In this document: piece after piece, positions 7,277 to 9,091 of the stretch
Numbering within the stretch: the stretch's first letter is position 1
Layout of the letters: every line of letters begins with the position of its first letter
Source of the DNA: a bacterium
GTDB lineage: Bacteria > Bacteroidota > Ignavibacteria > Kapaibacteriales > Kapaibacteriaceae
Direction of reading: 5' to 3'
Assembly: GCA_020050895.1 (NCBI GenBank)
Contig: JAGVJW010000070.1
Coordinates: 1-9,091 of the forward strand
DNA length: 9,091 nt
Notes under the pieces: generated by a model
Told to the model about the DNA's origin: nothing
What the model saw: only the letters and a program-made list of their open reading frames with translations
Database searches by the model: none
Program-made: the position numbers and the translations under genes

Positions 7277-8289
7277 CAAAGTTCTTCGTGGTACTGACGC
7301 TCATAATAAAGTCTGTATTCACCACTTCGTACGTTATTGCACCAATTACGGTGTTCAGAATACCAGGAAACAGTTGTACGCAAACCATCTTCAATGTCAA
7401 CTTCTGGTTCCCAACCCAATTGACTCTTTGCTTTCGAAATGTTCAGAGCATATCTCCTGTCGTGTCCGGGTCTGTCCACAACATGTTTAATCAACCCTGC
7501 AGATGCAGCCATCTCCATTACAATGCGTTGAGCAATTTCAATGTTCGAAGCTTCGTGTCCACTGCCAAAATTGTACACTTCACCAGGCATTCCCTTTTCC
7601 AACGCCAGCAACAATCCCCTGCAGTGATCGCTCACATGTAGCCAGTCTCGGCGCTGTTTTCCATCACCATAAATCGGCAGCGTTCGCCCTTCCATTGCAT
7701 TCACAATCAATAGGGGAATAAATTTTTCAGGGAATTGAAAGGGGCCATAATTATTTGAACAACGTGTGATAACGCAGTCCATGTTAAATGTTCTTATGAA
7801 AGATTGAACAAGATGATCGCTTGCCGCTTTCGAAGCTGCGTACGGAGAAGATGGACGAAGCGGATGATTTTCAGTAAAAGGAAAATCCAATTCCTCCAGA
7901 TCGCCGTACACTTCGTCTGTGGAAACATGCACGAACCTGGTTACACCGTTATCGTGTGCAGACTCAAGCATAACAAGCGTACCCATAACGTTTGTAGAAA
8001 CAAACTGGTCGGCGGAAATAATGGATCGGTCCACATGTGTCTCTGCGGCAAGATGGATAACTGCATCGAAGCGATGATCAGCCATCACCCTAAAAACGCT
8101 TTCTCTGTCTGTTACTGAGCCCCTTACAAACGTGAATCTGTGTGAGTCCAAACAACCGGTAAGGTTTTCGAGATTTCCAGCATACGTCAATGCATCGAAT
8201 ACCACACCTGTGTGTTGTGTGTTATCGAGAATCCATCGAACAAGATTGCTGCCAATGAAACCAGCACCGCCGGTAATGAGGATTTTCAT
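7276..8289 (-). CDS. rfbB: dTDP-glucose 4,6-dehydratase (RfbB/RmlB)
   Basis: RmlB converts dTDP-glucose to dTDP-4-keto-6-deoxyglucose, the branch point to dTDP-rhamnose and to many other deoxy and amino sugars. The 337-residue protein is a full-length extended short-chain dehydrogenase: NAD+ motif TGGAGFIG at 6-13, HLAAETHVDRS at 79-89, the STDEVYG signature at 123-129 with the Asp-Glu pair (125-126) typical of the dehydratase, the YxxxK pair Tyr150 and Lys154, CSNNYGPFQFPEK at 177-189, and RPGHDRRYAL at 273-282, which is diagnostic for this enzyme. The start at 8289 places the Rossmann motif at the very N-terminus, as usual. No Shine-Dalgarno sequence is seen in the 30 nt before it. RmlA, RmlC and RmlD are not in the window, so the final sugar cannot be named. 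Confidence 0.96.
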   Translation of the reverse strand: MKILITGGAGFIGSNLVRWILDNTQHTGVVFDALTYAGNLENLTGCLDSHRFTFVRGSVTDRESVFRVMADHRFDAVIHLAAETHVDRSIISADQFVSTNVMGTLVMLESAHDNGVTRFVHVSTDEVYGDLEELDFPFTENHPLRPSSPYAASKAASDHLVQSFIRTFNMDCVITRCSNNYGPFQFPEKFIPLLIVNAMEGRTLPIYGDGKQRRDWLHVSDHCRGLLLALEKGMPGEVYNFGSGHEASNIEIAQRIVMEMAASAGLIKHVVDRPGHDRRYALNISKAKSQLGWEPEVDIEDGLRTTVSWYSEHRNWCNNVRSGEYRLYYERQYHEEL

Positions 8290-8319
8290 GGAAAACGCAA
8301 AAATACGCGTATGGCTGAA
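8290..8319 (-). other. Short gap between the GH3 gene and rfbB
   Basis: These 30 nt hold no clear ribosome binding site and no hairpin with a T-run. The only notable string is TATTTTTG on the minus strand (8298-8305), which fits the TAnnTTTG form of the Bacteroidota -7 element. I see no matching TTTG about 20 nt upstream, and the start site would fall almost on the rfbB ATG, so read-through from the GH3 gene is the simpler view. Confidence 0.4.
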
Positions 8320-9091
8320 TTATGCCGGTTTACGCCCGATTAAACGCAAAACAACAGCAGCAAGAGACGGGATTGTATCAGAAAATGTGTTTATCGTCAG
8401 GTCCGATGTTAATTCAGAAATTCCATACGGGCTTCCACACGAAATAATGATCCGCGTTTTGTTTCCGCTGAGCTTGTCCATGATGGCAGGTATGTTCTCT
8501 CTACCAGGGATTGAGGCACCGTAAGCCAGGGACGTACCAAAGAAACCAAACAGGATGCACTCGGCATGCTCAACACCTTCGAGAATGCCGGAAAGATCTC
8601 GTTCACCAATCGTACCATCAACGAAGCCGAAGTCAATGTCAACCTCTGTTGCCTCTGCGAGATATCTAAAAAATGTTGTTGCTGTGGTTGCATCGCGTTC
8701 ATCGATGAAGGCAAGTGCAGCAACTTGTTTGTAGCGCTCCAGTGGGAGCACGTTGGCATTACCAATGTATTCGATGGCTGCATTGGCTGCCGTGAGTGCT
8801 AGCTCTGCATGCTGTGCCTGATCTGCAGAGATACTCGCCGTTGTCTTGCAAATTGATGTGGCCACTGTTCGCCGTTGCTCAGATTGCGATATACGTTCTT
8901 CGGTGATCACGCCATCATCGACAGCTTTCATCAATGCACGAACAGCAATGTCTGTGTCGGATGGCATCAAGGCAATATCTGCACCGGCTGCTATGGCCGC
9001 TACAGTAGCTGTTCCAGGATCGAACCGATCGGTAATTGAACGCATGTCGAGTGCATCTGTGGTGACAAGTCCGTCGAAGCCCCATTCGGTG
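8320..9091 (-). CDS. Glycoside hydrolase family 3 protein (beta-N-acetylhexosaminidase-like), C-terminal part, cut by window edge
   Basis: The reading frame is open to the right edge and ends at TAA (8322-8320), giving 256 residues. It opens with TEWGFDGLVTTDALDM, which matches the GH3 segment carrying the catalytic Asp (the Asp of TTDAL, codon 9057-9055). Next comes IAAGADIALMPSDTD, the end of the GH3 barrel, then VITEERISQSEQR, the usual helix where bacterial GH3 hexosaminidases end their first domain. The remaining 170 or so residues fit a GH3 C-terminal domain (ILFGFFGTSLA, IISCGSPYGISELTSD, LAAVVLRLIGRKPA). Such enzymes remove beta-linked sugars such as GlcNAc from peptidoglycan fragments or glycans, in the periplasm or outside the cell. 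The signal peptide and the KHFPGHG-type region that would separate NagZ-like enzymes from beta-glucosidases are off the window, so substrate is open. Its place 30 nt before rfbB may be chance or a shared operon. Confidence 0.85.
   Translation of the reverse strand, partial: TEWGFDGLVTTDALDMRSITDRFDPGTATVAAIAAGADIALMPSDTDIAVRALMKAVDDGVITEERISQSEQRRTVATSICKTTASISADQAQHAELALTAANAAIEYIGNANVLPLERYKQVAALAFIDERDATTATTFFRYLAEATEVDIDFGFVDGTIGERDLSGILEGVEHAECILFGFFGTSLAYGASIPGRENIPAIMDKLSGNKTRIIISCGSPYGISELTSDLTINTFSDTIPSLAAVVLRLIGRKPA

Noticed and set aside
7266..7400. In-frame extension of the dehydrogenase by 45 residues up to an ATG at 7400
   Set aside because: It would overlap the conserved rfbB gene by 125 nt, the added residues do not resemble the family, and a good ribosome binding site supports the start at 7265.
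8298..8305. Possible Bacteroidota-type -7 promoter element TATTTTTG (minus strand) before rfbB
   Set aside because: No partner TTTG element is seen at the expected distance, and transcription would begin almost at the start codon; an AT-rich octamer like this occurs easily by chance.

Overview
The window holds one continuous run of eight genes, all on the minus strand, for building and exporting a cell-surface polysaccharide (capsule, exopolysaccharide or O-antigen type). Six genes are complete. The two at the window edges are cut: a glycoside hydrolase on the right and a polyprenyl glycosylphosphotransferase on the left. No rRNA, tRNA, CRISPR array, insertion sequence or convincing terminator was seen. 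Base composition is moderate. The protein styles (a long multi-SLBB export protein, a GH3 hexosaminidase-like enzyme with a C-terminal domain) suggest a Gram-negative bacterium of the Bacteroidota/Chlorobiota/Ignavibacteria superphylum, but this placement is an inference with low to moderate confidence.

In transcription order (right to left) the genes are: 3' part of a GH3 glycosidase (9091-8320); dTDP-glucose 4,6-dehydratase RfbB/RmlB (8289-7276); a WbpA/TviB-type UDP-N-acetylhexosamine 6-dehydrogenase (7265-5892); UDP-GlcNAc 2-epimerase WecB/MnaA (5895-4813); a Wza/OPX-type polysaccharide export protein with SLBB domains and a C-terminal membrane helix (4813-3032); a membrane-anchored family 2 glycosyltransferase (3019-1829); a Wzx-type flippase (1839-385); and the N-terminal 130 residues of a WbaP/WcaJ-like phosphoglycosyl transferase (392-1, continuing off the left edge). 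Junctions range from an 11-nt overlap to a 30-nt gap, so one transcript with translational coupling is the simplest reading.

Together the genes supply parts of a Wzx/Wzy-type pathway. RfbB makes the 4-keto-6-deoxy intermediate of dTDP-deoxysugars. The dehydrogenase and WecB together can give UDP-GlcNAcA and/or UDP-ManNAcA. The phosphotransferase would load the first sugar onto undecaprenyl phosphate, the GT2 enzyme would extend it, the flippase would move the lipid-linked unit across the inner membrane, and the SLBB protein would form the export route. A Wzy polymerase, a Wzc-type copolymerase, RmlA/C/D and further glycosyltransferases are not in the window and would be expected in the flanks.

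I did not find a clearly new biological system. The points most worth a second look are an AT-hook-like basic leader on the dehydrogenase, the lack of a lipobox in an export protein that instead carries a C-terminal hydrophobic helix, and the mixed sugar chemistry implied by the gene set.
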